A DNA stretch of 64,000 nucleotides from Arthrobacter sp. KBS0703 (GTDB lineage: Bacteria > Actinomycetota > Actinomycetes > Actinomycetales > Micrococcaceae), in assembly GCF_002008315.2 (NCBI RefSeq), contig NZ_MVDG02000001.1:1488001-1552000 (forward strand). The letters are read 5' to 3'. Positions 46,747 to 55,447 of the stretch are shown here, piece after piece (position 1 is the stretch's first letter; each line of letters starts with the position of its first letter). The notes under the pieces were generated by a model. The model did not search any database. It saw only the letters and a list, made by a program, of their open reading frames with translations, and was not told the origin of the DNA. A program made the position numbers and the translations under genes.

Positions 46747-46959
46747 ATGGCAACCATGTGGTGGAAATCCTTGTCTGATTTTGAACGGGACCTAAAATCC
46801 GCGGATGATGCCCGCGTTGAAGTGATGCGTCAGTGGGCAAGCGACCACGAGGATTCCGCTGACGCCCCCGGTACCGGGCGTGCACCGAAGGCCAGACGCC
46901 ATTTCAGGCTGATGCGGGTCGCTGCCGAACAGGAACTGGCCAGGCGACGGCCGTTGTGA
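46747..46959 (+). CDS. small unknown protein
   Basis: Start at 46747 with TAGGCT 6 nt upstream. The 70-residue product is mostly charged helix (FERDLKSADDARVEVMRQWASDHED, then HFRLMRVAAEQELARRRPL). No domain was recognised. Confidence 0.5.
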   Translation: MATMWWKSLSDFERDLKSADDARVEVMRQWASDHEDSADAPGTGRAPKARRHFRLMRVAAEQELARRRPL

Positions 46960-46997
46960 GTTGATGGCGCCTGGGAGGTAACTGGCAGGATGGATCC

Positions 46998-47662
46998 GTG
47001 GCGACTACGAGACGGGATGCGGCTCCGAACCCGGCGTGGGTGTTGATGTACCGGGGCGGGCTGACCCGTGGCCAGATCGCGAAGCTCGTCGGCGCGGCAA
47101 CGTCGACCGTCGGCTACCGCCTCACCATCGCCCGATCCACCGATCCGGGCCTGCATGCCGCGCATGAGGCGGCCGCGGCGCTGAAGACCAGGCATGCAGC
47201 GACGCCCCAGGGTCTGGACCACACCCGCGAACTTCTGGCGTTCGTGAAGGAGACAGGCCGCTACCCGTCCCGGACGGGCGAAACGCTCATTGAGCGGACC
47301 TTGCGGCGTGGCTGCAGCGGCGCCGGGAGGACTCCCGGGACGGGACGCTCGCCCGGGCTTACGGTGACGCTTTGGCGGAGCTGTCCAGCTGGCAGACGCC
47401 ATCGCGGGCAGAGGCTGGCGAGGCCAGATGGGCGGAACGGCTCGCTGCGCTGGTCGAGTACCGGTCTGCCGGCAATGACTGGCCCCGGCACAAAGCGTTC
47501 GTGGAAGGACTGGAGCATGACCTCGGTGTCTGGCTGCACTACCAACGGGCCAAGCTGCACCGCGGCGAATTGGACGAAGCCAAGGTGCGGGCACTGGACA
47601 AGGCCCTGCCTGGTTGGCGGGAAGGCCGGAAGCTAGGAAGGAAACCTGTCAACGTGCCATAG
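46998..47662 (+). pseudogene. helicase-associated-domain/HTH protein, frameshifted copy 1
   Basis: GTG start with CAGGAT 6 nt upstream. The N-terminal HTH (RGGLTRGQIAKLVGAATSTVGYRL) is followed by ELLAFVKETGRYPSRTGE. The frame is then lost near 47305 and continues in another as WLQRRREDSRDGTLARAYG ... EGLEHDLGVWLHYQRAKLHRGELDEAKVRALDKALPGW, a helicase-associated (HA) domain (W-x-x-x-QR). The same gene recurs at 50264. HA domains bind DNA or RNA in mobile-element proteins. Confidence 0.65.
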
Positions 47663-47751
47663 GTGACCTGCTCCAAGCGGTGGCGGGTTCCCTATGCCGT
47701 GTCTAGCGCATTTCGAAGGCGCGGCGCAACTCGCACCCGCGGCCCTCCTGT

Positions 47752-48201
47752 TCACAGCCCAGCCTTATCCACCCCATATTTGGCCTCAGCCGCCGTGAAT
47801 CCTTCAAACGTCAACTGCTGGATCAAGCCATCACGGGAGAAGGCCTGAGTTTCCAGGTACGACTTCGCAGATTTCGCCGCCTGCTCATTCCAGTTGACCT
47901 TGACGTGCTCCACCGCCCATGTGGCATCCGCCTTGGAGTATTTTTCGAACTCCAGCTGCTTTATCAGGCCGGTACGCGAGAATGGCGCCGTGGCGAGGTA
48001 GCTCTCGGCAGCGCGCTGGGCGTTTTTCTGTCCGGGGGTCCGCGTATCGGCCGGCGCTTTTTTGGCCGGCGGTGCGGCGGATGGAGCCGCAGAGGGGGCA
48101 ACGGACGGCGTCGCCGTATCCTCCGTAACGCCGCCGCATCCAGCAGTCACCCCGAGGATGAATGCGCCGCCCACTACCGCGGTTAGGAGTGTTTTTTTCA
48201 T
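47752..48201 (-). CDS. Ltp-family lipoprotein (host cell surface-exposed lipoprotein)
   Basis: Start at 48201: a lipobox VTAGCGG ends the signal. A Pro/Ala/Ser linker follows, then two ~45-residue repeats (AAESYLATAPFSRTGLIKQLEFEKYSKADATWAVEH and AKSYLETQAFSRDGLIQQLTFEGFTAAEAKYGVD) of the Lipoprotein_Ltp type. The best-known member, from Streptococcus phage TP-J34, blocks injection by other phages (superinfection exclusion). Homologues are common in Gram-positive genomes. Its role here is inferred from that family. A CCCCTC/GGGGG inverted motif lies about 215 bp upstream. Confidence 0.78.
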   Translation of the reverse strand: MKKTLLTAVVGGAFILGVTAGCGGVTEDTATPSVAPSAAPSAAPPAKKAPADTRTPGQKNAQRAAESYLATAPFSRTGLIKQLEFEKYSKADATWAVEHVKVNWNEQAAKSAKSYLETQAFSRDGLIQQLTFEGFTAAEAKYGVDKAGL

Positions 48202-48289
48202 TTCCAGCTGCCTTTCATTTCCTGCAGAGAGGCTGGCGATTGCCGCCCGCCGCTGGTTGTCATTCACCTGTATGTAGGTTTGTATTGAG

Positions 48290-48727
48290 GCCGGCTAGCG
48301 TGCTCCACGCGTTCCTGGACCATACGAAGGGTCTGCGCCGATCGTTACGAACGTCGTCCGTTCCCTGAGCAGGAGCGCTCTAAATGAGAGCAGCATCCGC
48401 ACCTTGGGAAAACCTTGAAGACCCCTCACATAGGGGGTCTAAGTGTGCTCCTGCTCTCAGGTCTGCCCCCGGATTTCATAGTGTGCCTGGCGCACACTGG
48501 TCTTGTCGCTGAAGCACAGGTATCCGCGAACCGCAGCTTCAGATCGCCGCGTCCGGAACGCATTCCCCCCTTGCACCCGGAGCCGGCGGACAACCACGTA
48601 AGGCCGAGAAAAGCACTGATCCGTCCCACCTCTGGCTCGTCGTAGCCGCAAGCAGCACGCCGTCAGGTCAGGCCCGGTCACGTTACCGGACAAACGCCCG
48701 AGGTCGGACCGCTGCGGAGGCTGACTT
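48290..48727. other. intergenic with an inverted motif and a gene fragment
   Basis: GACCCCTCACATAGGGGGTC at about 48420-48440 is an imperfect inverted repeat. At 48465-48600 (minus) the frame reads RSGRGDLKLRFADTCASA, similar to RSLPGDLKREVRGNLCGF in the 52709 gene, so this is a decayed copy of its tail. Confidence 0.45.
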
Positions 48728-49347
48728 TCACATGCCGCAGGACGTAGGCCTGCCGGGGGGCGCACCGCTGGACAACTCCCCGGCGCGGCGGACCGCCGCC
48801 TTGATGTAATCCAATACTGCCTGGTCTTCGCTGTTGGGCTCCGTGGGAAGGATGGCAAGCGTCTGCAGCATGTGGCCCAGATCAACCGACGTGATCGTGT
48901 AGGTGTCCGTGCTGACGGTCAGGGTGCCTCTGTACTGAGGGTCCTCGAGATTCGTCAGTGCCGCGGTCAGCGATCCGCTGTCCTCCACGATGGGCCGGCT
49001 GGCGTCCGGCTGCCAGTCATCATCTACCCGGCCCAGGAAGGTCGAGTACCGCGGCAACACCAGCGACCACGGAGGAAAACGCGGCGGCAGGCCACCCCTG
49101 TCCGGGGCTTCCTCGAAATACCCTGAGTCCTGCTCAAACCGCATTCCCACGGCGCCATAAGGAACCGGCCGCCGCCGTCGAGCGTTACCTCCCAGAAACC
49201 GCCCGGGAAGTACCGGAAAGAGCCCGTCTCGCCCTCCGGCCCGGAAGCACTCCTGGACCTGGTCGCAAAATCCCCGGCGACAAAGCCAGGATCGGAATGG
49301 GACAAGAGTCCGATCAGTTGCTGGTGATTCAGTGTCGTCGGGTGCAT
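48728..49347 (-). pseudogene. unknown-function gene split by a frameshift
   Basis: MHPTTLNHQQLIGLLSHSD...FWEVTLDGGGRFLMAP in one frame to about 49150, then MRFEQDSGYFEEAPDRGGLPPRFPPW...TLTVSTDTYTITSVDLGHMLQTLAILP in the next. Joined they give about 206 residues. The ATG lies 1 bp after the stop of the membrane-anchored gene at 49349 (TAGCATG), so it belongs to that operon. The LGHMLQTL region is shared with the small gene at 52709. The function is unknown. Confidence 0.6.
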
Positions 49348-49348
49348 G

Positions 49349-50188
49349 CTAGCTGTCCAGCGGAGCGGGCAGGGTGAGTCCCTTGAAAGGCTCCATGCGC
49401 TTCTTGAACTCTTCCCGGTCAGCCTCGTGAAGGAGCCCGTTCGCGCCGTAGCTCAGCATGAGCGTGTTGGGTTGACCGAACGAACCGTCAGTTGGCCAAA
49501 GCCGTTCATCAAACCGGCCTTCCTTGTCCTTCGACGGGTCTTGGAAGGTGAAGGACAGCCACTGCCCGGCCGGACCCAGCGCCCTTCCGGAGACGATCAC
49601 TTGGGTCTCCGGAGTGGGCCCTCCCAGTTCACGGATTCGGTCCTCATCAGACCAGAGGTCGTATGTATCCAGCCTGGGCGCCTCGTACCCGTATCTAGCG
49701 GTTACCTTCCCGATGATTTGGATCGCCCGCTGCTTGTCCCCCCAGGCCCGGGGCACGCCGGTGCTTTGGGAGGTCGGCGCGTTCACGATCGCCAGCAGCG
49801 ATTCCCCGCCAAACCAATTCGTGGTTCTTTCCTGAAACACGTCAGCGTCACTCTGCCCTTGCTGCCCGGCTGCCCACTCGAGCTGAAGCTCCTTGCTGAG
49901 TGCTGACCGGAGCTCTCCCACCATTCCCTGCCCGGCAGCGTACCCCTCCTCCGGGGTGGGGCCGTCGAGGGTCTTCTGCGGATCGACGCCGGCAATGCCC
50001 GGGTAGTCGCGCCAGTACACCGTCCGCTGCGTGCCGTCGGGGTTCGTTGCCATCGTGGTGCGCCCGACGGCCTGGCTGATCATGCCAAGGGCGATCTCAC
50101 CGGCTGGAATCGCGACCAAGAGCCCCATGAGCAGGAATGCCCCCATGAGCCACCGGTGCCGCTTGTGCCTTGCATTGTCGTCCGTCAT
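49349..50188 (-). CDS. membrane-anchored extracytoplasmic protein, unknown function
   Basis: The start follows AAGGGGGCTGGACTA. A single N-terminal membrane helix (WLMGAFLLMGLLVAIPAGEIALGM) is followed by ~240 residues outside the cell (PEEGYAAGQGMVGELRSAL, TNWFGGESLLAIVNAPTSQSTGVPRAWGDKQRAIQII, LSFTFQDPSKDKEGRFDERLWPTDGSFG). The family is not recognised. It is first gene of a two-gene operon. Confidence 0.65.
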   Translation of the reverse strand: MTDDNARHKRHRWLMGAFLLMGLLVAIPAGEIALGMISQAVGRTTMATNPDGTQRTVYWRDYPGIAGVDPQKTLDGPTPEEGYAAGQGMVGELRSALSKELQLEWAAGQQGQSDADVFQERTTNWFGGESLLAIVNAPTSQSTGVPRAWGDKQRAIQIIGKVTARYGYEAPRLDTYDLWSDEDRIRELGGPTPETQVIVSGRALGPAGQWLSFTFQDPSKDKEGRFDERLWPTDGSFGQPNTLMLSYGANGLLHEADREEFKKRMEPFKGLTLPAPLDS

Positions 50189-50563
50189 TAGTCCAGCCCC
50201 CTTAATACCGTTCTTGCCACGACCCTAACGGCATTCCACGGATGGTTTGGCAGGATGGATGCCGTGGCGACTACGAGACAGGATGCGGCTCCGAATCCGG
50301 AGTGGGTGCTGATGTACCGGGGCGGCCTCAGCCGGCGCAAGATCGCGGCGCTGGCCGGCGTCCCTGCGTCGACGGTCGGCTACCACTTGCGCATCGCGTG
50401 CGCGGCCGATCCTTTGCTCCGGGCAGCGCACGAGGAGGCCACCGGCAATGGAGCCTCGCGGGTGACGGCCCAGGGCCGGGAGCGCATGTACCAGCTGGTG
50501 ACCATGGTCCAGGAGACGGGACGCTACCCGTGCCGGAACGCGGAGAGCACCTCGGAGCGGACC

Positions 50564-50601
50564 CTGTCTCTTATACACATCTAGATGTGTATAAGAGACA
50601 G
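50564..50601. other. back-to-back Tn5 mosaic ends, sequencing adaptor artefact
   Basis: CTGTCTCTTATACACATCT is followed directly by its reverse complement. This 19-bp sequence is the mosaic end used in transposase-based library kits. No transposon lies between the two ends. Confidence 0.93.
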
Positions 50602-50792
50602 CGGGCCGGGACACTTGCCCCTGCGTTCCGTGAGGGCCTGGCGGTTCTGCCCGGCTGGGAGGGCACGCCGCGCGCCGAGGCCGACGAGGCCCGGTGGCAG
50701 GCGCGGCTCACCGCCCTGATCGCCTACCGGGCGGCCGGTAACAACTGGCCGCGGCACAAGGCCACCATCACCGGAGAAGAGCACGAGCTGGG

Positions 50793-50810
50793 TGTCTCTT
50801 ATACACATCT
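50793..50810 (+). other. partial Tn5 mosaic end, sequencing adaptor artefact
   Basis: TGTCTCTTATACACATCT, 18 of the 19 bases, replaces the few bases expected between GV and the next residues of the HA domain. Confidence 0.88.
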
Positions 50811-51017
50811 CACTCCCAGCGCTTCAAGGCCCGCAGCGGCGAGCTCGATGCGGGTAAGCTCGAAGCCCTGGACTCCGCCATGCCCGGGTGGCGCGTGGGA
50901 CGGAAACGGGGCAGAGTGACGACGACCCGTTCCTGACAGATGATGCCCCGACTGGGCAATCATCTGTCCGGACCCAAGAGAATCTGCCGTTCTTGAATTG
51001 AGGTGCGGCGGTTGGCT

Positions 51018-52349
51018 TCAGCAGTTTGGTGAGTCGTATTCGTAGGCGCCGGCGTCTGCTGTGGCCGTTCCGTTGCAGTTGCCGTCCTGGGGCACGGGTC
51101 GGCCATCCAGGTCAAGGGCGGAGCTGGTGGAGGAGGTGAGGTCGACGGCTGCGCTGGCGGCTGTCAGGCGGAAGTCGGTTCCGGTGGTCACGAAACCCGC
51201 TGAGGGTAACCGCCGCGAAGTCGGGCTCGGAGTGACGTTGATCGGACCAGTGAACACGTTTTCTTTCTCGGTCCAGCCTGAGCCGTTGATCCAGAGTGAG
51301 TTCTTGACACCCACCAGGATGTTCCCCCTGATGACGGTCGAGGCGGGGCACTGGGCATGGCAAACGACTGCCTGTGACTGTGGACCGGTCAGGTAGACGG
51401 TGTTGAATTCAAAGACGGTGCTGTTGGTCGGTCCGAAGCTGGTGCTGGGACCGCGGGCGACGAGGCCTTTGGCTTGCGAACAGTTGGTTCCGCATGTTGA
51501 ACGGACGAGGTTGTACCGGTAGGTGTTCCCATCGGCTGTGCCCGATGAGCGTCCGATTTCGGAGAAGCTGTTGTCGTCGAGGGCGATGTTGTGATGGATG
51601 TTGTTCCGGTTGCCGTTGAAAATCTCGATGGCGCCGCCGTCGAGGACGAAGTCGAATGACGCGGCGGCCGAGCCGGTGACGGTGTTGGCGGTGACCTCGT
51701 TGTCGTTGCCGTTGATGAGGATGCCAAAAGCGCCTGAATCATCGCTGCAATTGACGGCCTGGGCGGTCCCGCAGTTGGTCCCCTGCGTGTTCACGTTCAT
51801 GATGTTGTTGTCCGTGAGCGTATTGCCGGCGTATCTGCCGAAATCGGAGCCGGTGCCGATTTTGATGCCTGCGGCGTTCTTGGACGCGCTCGAGTTCTGC
51901 ACGGTGTCCCGGTCGCCGGTGATACTGAAGCCCGCGTAGCCGCAGGAGACAGCACGGAGACCGTCGACGACCGTGAAATTTCCGTTGATCCGAACGCAGT
52001 TTCCGGACTTGCCGCCGGTGATAGCGGGGGCGGCGCCGGTTCCGTAGCCGTTCACGGTGATCGGCGCGGTGGCGGTCCCGCTCTGGCCCGTAATCAGTCC
52101 CCCGGTGAAGGTGTCGCCCCTGCGGAGGCTGACGGTGTCGCCGGGCTGGAGAACCGCCGTATTGAGCTTGCCGAGGGTTTTCCAGGGCGTTGCGCTGGAC
52201 GTTCCTGAGTTGCTGTCGCTACCCGCGGCGCTGAGGAAGTAGGTGATGCTCGCTGCTGACGCTGGTGCGGCCGTGCCGTCGAAAAACAGGCTGGCCAACA
52301 TGAAGGCCATGAGCACGGCAGCATAGCGGGACCTGATAATTCTGCGCAT
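51018..52349 (-). CDS. secreted right-handed beta-helix protein
   Basis: The start at 52349 follows GGAGAAATTC. A signal peptide (MRRIIRSRYAAVLMAFMLASLF...PASA) is followed by YFLSAAGSDSNSGTSSATPWKTLGKLN, the usual opening of parallel beta-helix (pectate-lyase or DUF1565-like) proteins, then ~300 residues of N/G/T-rich coils (TLTDNNIMNVN, NDNEVTANTVTGSAA, NRNNIHHNIALDDNSF). The end, LDLDGRPVPQDGNCNGTATADAGAYEY, is the typical choice-of-anchor-Q closing. Polysaccharide binding or cleavage is possible; no catalytic residue could be assigned. Confidence 0.8.
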   Translation of the reverse strand: MRRIIRSRYAAVLMAFMLASLFFDGTAAPASAASITYFLSAAGSDSNSGTSSATPWKTLGKLNTAVLQPGDTVSLRRGDTFTGGLITGQSGTATAPITVNGYGTGAAPAITGGKSGNCVRINGNFTVVDGLRAVSCGYAGFSITGDRDTVQNSSASKNAAGIKIGTGSDFGRYAGNTLTDNNIMNVNTQGTNCGTAQAVNCSDDSGAFGILINGNDNEVTANTVTGSAAASFDFVLDGGAIEIFNGNRNNIHHNIALDDNSFSEIGRSSGTADGNTYRYNLVRSTCGTNCSQAKGLVARGPSTSFGPTNSTVFEFNTVYLTGPQSQAVVCHAQCPASTVIRGNILVGVKNSLWINGSGWTEKENVFTGPINVTPSPTSRRLPSAGFVTTGTDFRLTAASAAVDLTSSTSSALDLDGRPVPQDGNCNGTATADAGAYEYDSPNC

Positions 52350-52379
52350 GAATTTCTCCGTCTCTTTGGGACGCCGCAT

Positions 52380-52708
52380 GCGCCCGGCTAGGGGAAGCGT
52401 ATTTCCACGGCCCTAGAAGAAGCCTGCAGAAAGCCAAAACCCGGTTGATGCGGGGTCCGCTGGCGCAGCCACATGGAATCTGATGATGCGCCGGTTGTCG
52501 GTTGTCAGCTGCCGATAAACGGAGTCCGGGACATCATCAGCTCCATCGTCGCCACCCGCCAGGGCAGACCGGGCGGCACCGGGGCAGACAGCCCGCCGGA
52601 ATGATGGATGAGCTCGGGAAGACCTTAAAGGCACACTGCTGTTCCCCCTCATATGAAGGGACAAGTTGAGGTGCTGCTGTCCTCCACCGGCAAACACATT
52701 TCATAGCA
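52380..52708. other. upstream region of the beta-helix gene
   Basis: No gene. A CCCCCTCATATGAAGGG inverted motif lies at about 52650, similar to those at 48420 and 54265. Confidence 0.4.
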
Positions 52709-52942
52709 TCAGGGGCGCACGCCGGTCATCTCGCTGAAGCCGCAGAGGTTGCCGCGAACCTCCCGCTTCAGATCGCCGGGCAAGGAACGCATCTGCCTTG
52801 TACTCGGGCCCGGCATCGACGCCACTATCGCACCGGACACTCGTGGATTCGGCTGGATGAACTTGATGTCGTCGAGAACCGCAAGGTCGCCCCGGCCTGG
52901 TTCGGTGCGTGCGGCGGTGAGCGTCTGGACCATGTGGCCCAC
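52709..52942 (-). CDS. small unknown protein related to the 48728 gene
   Basis: GTG start at 52942 behind GGAG, directly after a stop. GHMVQTLTAARTEPGRGDLAVLDDIKFI parallels GHMLQTLAILPTEPNSEDQAVLDYIKAA of the 48728 product, and the tail parallels the fragment at 48465-48600. It is 77 residues long, so either a short paralogue or a remnant. Confidence 0.45.
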   Translation of the reverse strand: MGHMVQTLTAARTEPGRGDLAVLDDIKFIQPNPRVSGAIVASMPGPSTRQMRSLPGDLKREVRGNLCGFSEMTGVRP

Positions 52943-52990
52943 GGGTTACTCTCCGATCTCCGGCATCAAATCTGGATTGGGGAGGCGCAA

Positions 52991-53164
52991 ATGACACAGG
53001 GCGTATGGATCGAGCCCATGAGCCACTTGAACGCTTATGGTTTCATCCATCCTGACGGCAGCATGAAGAAAGCATCGGTCGACGACAACAATGGAACGAC
53101 GAGGACGCGTGACCGCACGTTTTCCTCGAAGGAAGACTTTTTCTCCTGGATTGAGCGCCAGTAA
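52991..53164 (+). CDS. 57-residue unknown protein
   Basis: ATG 52991 follows GGGGAGGCGCAA. MTQGVWIEPMSHLNAYGFIHPDG... ends TFSSKEDFFSWIERQ. The ribosome site is good. No domain was recognised. Confidence 0.5.
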   Translation: MTQGVWIEPMSHLNAYGFIHPDGSMKKASVDDNNGTTRTRDRTFSSKEDFFSWIERQ

Positions 53165-53519
53165 GCCTCGTCAGTCCCTGAAAAAAAGGCACCCAGCGGT
53201 CAACTTCGGCCGCCGCGTTGCTCATTTGGAGAGTGGTGCAACGCCGGGCCCGACAGGCCGCTGCCGGCTCCCAGTACCAGCTCCGGTGGCTGCGAGTTCG
53301 GCGTCGGCGCGGACCAGATGCTCTCTGAGGGCATCCAACCGACTCCGAGCACGATTAGTCCGTCCGGCCATGGTTTCAAGGCGCAGAGGTTTCGAGACAC
53401 CGAAACGGATTGGGAAGGGGCTTCATGCGGCGCCTCCGGATGGAGCTGCCCGACTTCAACAGCTGTCAGCAAGTGGGCGTTCAACCTTTGGCGCCGACGA
53501 TTGGAAGCCTCGGACGGAA
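53165..53519. other. no convincing gene
   Basis: Several open frames cross this stretch on both strands, but none has a start site or domain. Confidence 0.35.
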
Positions 53520-53557
53520 GGGTGCCCCCCAACCTGGTGCGGGATTGGGGGGCGCCC
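53520..53557 (-). terminator. strong terminator hairpin
   Basis: A 13-bp stem with one G.T pair, GGGTGCCCCCCAA/TTGGGGGGCGCCC, with a 12-nt loop, 15 bp after the stop of the secreted-protein gene at 53572. Confidence 0.7.
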
Positions 53558-53571
53558 TGCGTTTGTCGGGG

Positions 53572-54042
53572 TTACGGCGCTACCAATTGGCAGACGTCGG
53601 TCACCAGGCCCTTGCCTGAAAACAGTGTATTTTCCGATCCGTCGGGATTGAGTTTCCAGCTGACGGTGCCGACCGTTAGGAACAGCCCGGCCTGATGCCC
53701 GTTGGCCTGAGGAACCAGGATGACATTCCGTCCGGTCGCAGTGACGTTCTGGCTGCCGTCGGGCAGGATCTGAACGTGGGTCGCCCCGGTGATGACATAG
53801 CTGACCGACTTCCCGGTGGGACCTGTGATAGTGACCCTCAGGTTGGGACCGGTGAACGTAAGCCGGTCACCTGGTAGGACGATGGTTCCTCCCTTGCCCG
53901 TGGCGTGAAGTGTGGCATCGAAGGTTGGACAGGGTTGGGTGAATGTTACATCGACCGGAACGGGAGTGGCGGCGGCGACAGCCGGACCGGCGCCTGTGGC
54001 GAGTCCTGCTGCGATGGCCAAGGGAGCGAGCCAGCGTTTCAT
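53572..54042 (-). CDS. secreted protein of unknown function
   Basis: The start at 54042 follows AGGAGGATCTTC, one of the best ribosome sites in the window. A signal peptide (MKRWLAPLAIAAGLATGAGPAVAA) is followed by ~130 residues of Ig-like beta sheet (VDVTFTQPCPTFDATLHATGKGGTIVLPGDRLTFTGPNLRVTITGPTGKSVSYVI...GLVTDVCQ) with one likely disulphide. No family was recognised, though it resembles small actinobacterial exported beta-sandwich proteins. Confidence 0.72.
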   Translation of the reverse strand: MKRWLAPLAIAAGLATGAGPAVAAATPVPVDVTFTQPCPTFDATLHATGKGGTIVLPGDRLTFTGPNLRVTITGPTGKSVSYVITGATHVQILPDGSQNVTATGRNVILVPQANGHQAGLFLTVGTVSWKLNPDGSENTLFSGKGLVTDVCQLVAP

Positions 54043-54126
54043 GAAGATCCTCCTTTGTAGCTTTCTGATTGTCCCCCCAGAGCTACGGGACAAGTCCCTG
54101 ACTTCGGCGCCTTCGCATGAGGGCAA

Positions 54127-54551
54127 AAGGATGCGCGCGGTGCACTTGACGGATTTGATCGTCCGCCACTAATGGAGTCGTCGGGATGAGAATTGGCGTC
54201 ATGCGGAAGGGGTTAACATTTAGTTTCGGAACCTTGCAGAAACCATGGAGTTTGCTGAAAGTCCCCCCTCGTTATGGGGGTCGGATGGCATTTCTGATAC
54301 CGGCACATGCTGGCTTAGGAATGCCGCGTAAATTACCATGGCGACAGTATGAGCCGACGGGCCGACTTTCCCGCGTCATCGCATGTTGAAGGGGTGACGC
54401 CTCGTCCATTCGTCTTTCACAATCATGAATTCTCAAGCCGTAGTGACGGGTGTTAGGCGCCGTGATCATGGCCCGACTGTAGTAACCACCACCCATGTTC
54501 CAGCGGTGCCGGCAAGGGACCGCGCCATGACCTCCGTCGCCCGAGGACCTC
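54127..54551. other. non-coding stretch with an inverted motif
   Basis: No gene. CCCCCCTCGTTATGGGGGTC at about 54266-54285 is one of three similar inverted repeats in the window. Confidence 0.4.
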
Positions 54552-54770
54552 GCCGTGCTGAAACAGCGCGGCCCGGACCAACGACTGGACCGGGCCCTGC
54601 TCGATGCCATTGACCGCGCTGCCGACGGACCCGGCGAGGGCCGCGGCTACTACATCGTCCGCGGCAGCCTGGAACCGCTGGAGGAACGGCAGTACTACCT
54701 TCGCGACGACGTCGTTGCCGCAATGTTTGTCCAGCCGGCGCTGGAGGACGCCGCCGGGACAGACCAGTAG
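54552..54770 (+). CDS. small unknown protein
   Basis: GTG start at 54552 with GAGG upstream and a stop just before. The 72-residue product (LKQRGPDQRLDRALLDAIDRAADGPG...YYIVRGSLEPLEERQYYLRDDVV) is a plausible folded domain. No family was recognised. Confidence 0.5.
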   Translation, partial: AVLKQRGPDQRLDRALLDAIDRAADGPGEGRGYYIVRGSLEPLEERQYYLRDDVVAAMFVQPALEDAAGTDQ

Positions 54771-54951
54771 CCGCCAAGACAGGGGTTCCCTTGACGTCCG
54801 ACGGGCGTAGGCGCCCCGAAGCGGCCCTCGGCGCTCACGGCGTCGAGCAGTTCCTCGGGAATGAAACGCGGCTGCAGCCGCGTGGTCTCCGCTGACCTTC
54901 AGCGGACAGCGCTGATGGACGCCGCCACACCCTGGCCTCAGACTGAACGAC

Positions 54952-55189
54952 ATGGACGACGCGGAAAAGCAGACACCATCGCCAAGGTCACGGACCTGAT
55001 CGTCGCGCGCCCTCCCGACGCGCCCCGCGCCGTGATAGCCGGGTCGTCCCGGAGGAATACGACTCACTGGATACGACCAAGATCCAGACGTTCATCCCCA
55101 CGCTGGTGGAGCACGCCGCCAAGGACAGACTCCACCACGAGTACGGCACCGGACCCGCGGACTTAGAGGCCCCGGAATCCTCGACCTGA
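54952..55189 (+). pseudogene. three-helix-bundle dimerisation-domain protein, frameshifted
   Basis: MDDAEKQ, then (frame +) TIAKVTDLIVARPPDAPRAVI, then (frame shifted again) VVPEEYDSLDTTKIQTFIPTLVEHAAKDRL, stop 55189. The order of these pieces matches the short three-helix-bundle dimerisation-domain proteins common in actinobacteria (about 75 residues). Two frameshifts, near 54970 and 55040, break it. Confidence 0.55.
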
Positions 55190-55208
55190 GCCCATCAGGA
55201 ATCACGCC

Positions 55209-55382
55209 GTGAACGACCCCTCTACTCTGGGCTTCGCCCTGACCTACGCAGGGACCCTCGGAGTCGCGGCCCTGATGTTTCTCGCCCAGGTCATCGCATT
55301 CACGGGCCTGCTGGTCCTGGCCGGAACCACGAGCCTGCTGGCTTGGATCGGCCACGTCATCATGCACCGCCTCAGCCGGTAG
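55209..55382 (+). CDS. 57-residue membrane protein with two helices
   Basis: GTG start at 55209 with AGGA upstream. Two hydrophobic helices (FALTYAGTLGVAALMFLAQV and FTGLLVLAGTTSLLAWI) are followed by a basic tail. It lies 19 bp after the three-helix-bundle remnant. Confidence 0.5.
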   Translation: MNDPSTLGFALTYAGTLGVAALMFLAQVIAFTGLLVLAGTTSLLAWIGHVIMHRLSR

Positions 55383-55447
55383 GAGCCGCCAACCAGGCCG
55401 GGTGAAAGTCAGTGCTTTAGCCGGGGCGCGGCCCCGGCCGGGCGCAT

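Larger units (their letters stand above)
50264..50936 (+). pseudogene. helicase-associated-domain/HTH protein, copy 2, broken by adaptor sequence
   Basis: From GTG 50264 the product begins ATTRQDAAPNPEWVLMYRGGL, almost the same as the gene at 46998. The frame is interrupted at SERTL by a 38-bp palindrome that reads as two Tn5 mosaic ends, and again at HELGV by an 18-bp partial mosaic end. Between and after these, HA-domain sequence (FREGLAVLPGWEGTPRAEADEARWQARL, then RFKARSGELDAGKLEALDSAMPGW) continues to a stop at 50936. The real chromosomal gene is probably intact and about 210 residues. Confidence 0.7.

Noticed and set aside
50564..50601. A genuine Tn5-type insertion
   Set aside because: There is no transposon body between the ends; a back-to-back mosaic-end palindrome is a library-preparation product.
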